DNA from: Microvirga calopogonii
GTDB lineage: Bacteria > Pseudomonadota > Alphaproteobacteria > Rhizobiales > Beijerinckiaceae
Length of the DNA stretch: 64,000 nucleotides
Assembly: GCF_003347665.1 (NCBI RefSeq)
Contig: NZ_QDGA01000019.1
Span: forward strand, 35,522 to 99,521
Direction of reading: 5' to 3'
Shown here: positions 62,924 to 64,000 of the stretch, piece after piece
How the letters are laid out: every line of letters begins with the position of its first letter
Numbering within the stretch: position 1 is the stretch's first letter
Program-made: the position numbers and the translations under genes
Notes under the pieces: generated by a model
Databases searched by the model: none
Told to the model about the DNA's origin: nothing
The model's input: only the letters and a program-made list of their open reading frames with translations

Positions 62924-64000
62924 TCAGACGACGAAGAAGTCGAGGTTGGTGAGCTTGAGGTTCTTGGACAGGGTGGCGACCTGGATCGCCTCCTTGGCGC
63001 CATTGCCATCGGCATCGTAGAACAGCGCCCCGGTCTTCTTGTTGTAGATCACGTGATCGTCCCGGTCATGCGCCGCGCTGCCGCTGAAGAACTCGCCCTT
63101 CTTGAGCACGCCCTTCTTGGCGATCTTGGAAAACACGCTTTTCGCCAGATGGATCGTGTCGTCGGCGACGACGAAGTCGAGGATCTTGTCCAGGTTCTGC
63201 TTCTTGTTCAGCGTGTTGGTCTTCGCTAGCTTGGCGTCGAACACGAAGATGTCCTGCCCGGCCCCGCCGGTGAGCGTGTCGTTGCCCAGCCCGCCGGAGA
63301 GCCGGTCGTTGCCGCCATTGCCGGAGAGCTGGTCCTTGCAGGCCAAGCCGACGAGCACGTCGTTGTTGCCACGTCCCGCGAGCGTATCCGCCCCGGGTGT
63401 GCCGGTGAGCGTGAGCGCAGGGTCGCTGGGGCTGCCGGGATCGCCCGGTGTCCCGGGATTGCTCGGCGTGCCCGGTGCGTCAGGATTGCCCGGCGTATCG
63501 GCGATGTCGGTGACGGTGAGGGTGATCTCCTGCGTGGTGACAGCCCCATAGGCGTCCTTGGCCTCCACGGTCACGGTGTAGCTGGTCTTGGTCTCGTAAT
63601 CGAGGGCTTTGAGCAGCACGAGAGCGCCTTGGTCCAGCGTGAACGTTCCGGTGGGGTCGCTCAGCGTATAGGTGATCGCGTCGCCCTCGGCATCATGCGC
63701 CGAGAGCGTGGCCAGCGGCGTGCCAGTGAGGAGGTTCTCGGCGAAGGCGGTCTTGGAGAACGCGATGCTGTCCGGCCTGGTGTTGTAGAGGGCCACGGTC
63801 TCATCGTCGCCCTCAAACTTGATAAACCGCACGTTCTTGAGCGTATCGGTGCCGTCCCGACCGGCTTGGGTGTCGTGGACGGTGCGGACCCCATCGGCAT
63901 CGGGACCGCCGACTTCATATTCCGCGCGGGAGCCGGCAAAGATGACGGTATTGCTGCCGCTCCCGCCATCGAGAGTATCGTCGCCTTTTCCGCCGATGAG
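62924..64000 (-). CDS. RTX-type calcium-binding secreted protein, N-terminus beyond window
   Basis: The frame is open from the window edge (reading L-I-G-G-K-G-D-D-T-L-D-G-G) to the stop at 62924, 358 residues. Visible: an RTX nonapeptide repeat, a cadherin-like domain (Y-T-L-S-D-P-T-G-T-F ... Y-E-T-K-T-S-Y-T-V-T-V-E-A-K-D), a Pro/Gly linker (G-N-P-D-A-P-G-T-P-S-N-P), a second RTX block (G-G-N-D-R-L-S-G-G-L-G-N-D-T-L-T-G-G-A-G) and a C-terminal type I secretion domain. Calcium-dependent folding outside the cell is expected. One unpaired Cys sits in the second block. Confidence 0.88.
   Translation of the reverse strand, partial: LIGGKGDDTLDGGSGSNTVIFAGSRAEYEVGGPDADGVRTVHDTQAGRDGTDTLKNVRFIKFEGDDETVALYNTRPDSIAFSKTAFAENLLTGTPLATLSAHDAEGDAITYTLSDPTGTFTLDQGALVLLKALDYETKTSYTVTVEAKDAYGAVTTQEITLTVTDIADTPGNPDAPGTPSNPGTPGDPGSPSDPALTLTGTPGADTLAGRGNNDVLVGLACKDQLSGNGGNDRLSGGLGNDTLTGGAGQDIFVFDAKLAKTNTLNKKQNLDKILDFVVADDTIHLAKSVFSKIAKKGVLKKGEFFSGSAAHDRDDHVIYNKKTGALFYDADGNGAKEAIQVATLSKNLKLTNLDFFVV

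Overview
The window is high-GC DNA from an alphaproteobacterium of the Hyphomicrobiales, most like Methylobacteriaceae and probably Microvirga. This rests on gene content and order (ruvX, gatC-gatA, purM-purN, an HdaA-like gene next to ppk1 and ppx) and on short palindromic intergenic repeats scattered through the housekeeping DNA. The genus is inference; no search was possible.

Layout. 1-3377 is chromosome with envelope genes: a cut-off secreted protein, a duplicated secreted protein, a small membrane protein, a peptidoglycan-binding protein and a VanZ-like protein. 3541-27783 is an integrated element of about 24.2 kb in a tRNA-Gln(CTG) gene. A 47-bp copy of the tRNA 3' end (one mismatch) marks the far end, CATAAACAC integrase arm-type repeats lie inside both ends, and a tyrosine recombinase sits beside the intact tRNA. 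The element carries a Rep_3-type plasmid initiator with an iteron origin, a type II restriction-modification system (C5 methyltransferase, Eco29kI-like GIY-YIG nuclease, Vsr), and a phage lysis operon (amidase, HTH protein, holin-like, spanin-like pair). It also carries many small phage/plasmid-type ORFs, three AT-rich cargo genes of unknown role, and decaying genes (HNH nuclease with two tandem stops, truncated phosphoesterase). I found no capsid, terminase, portal, tail or relaxase gene, so it looks like a phage-plasmid relic or phage satellite.

27737-64000 is chromosome again: tRNA-Gln; ruvX; a sugar ABC transporter; a metal-dependent hydrolase; gatC/gatA; a graveyard of acetyltransferase and YezG-like fragments (36.4-37.1 kb); a glutathione transferase; ndk; a molybdopterin oxidoreductase; a lytic transglycosylase; purM-purN; a phosphatidyltransferase/AI-2E-like/hdaA/ppk1/ppx run; a 2OG-Fe(II) oxygenase; an L,D-transpeptidase; an orphan amino-acid binding protein; and rnd.

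At 57.8-61.9 kb is a compact peptide-export locus: a C39-peptidase ABC exporter, its HlyD-family adaptor and a divergently transcribed 76-aa peptide with a textbook double-glycine leader. This is a candidate undescribed microcin/bacteriocin-type system. The window ends inside an RTX-repeat secreted protein.
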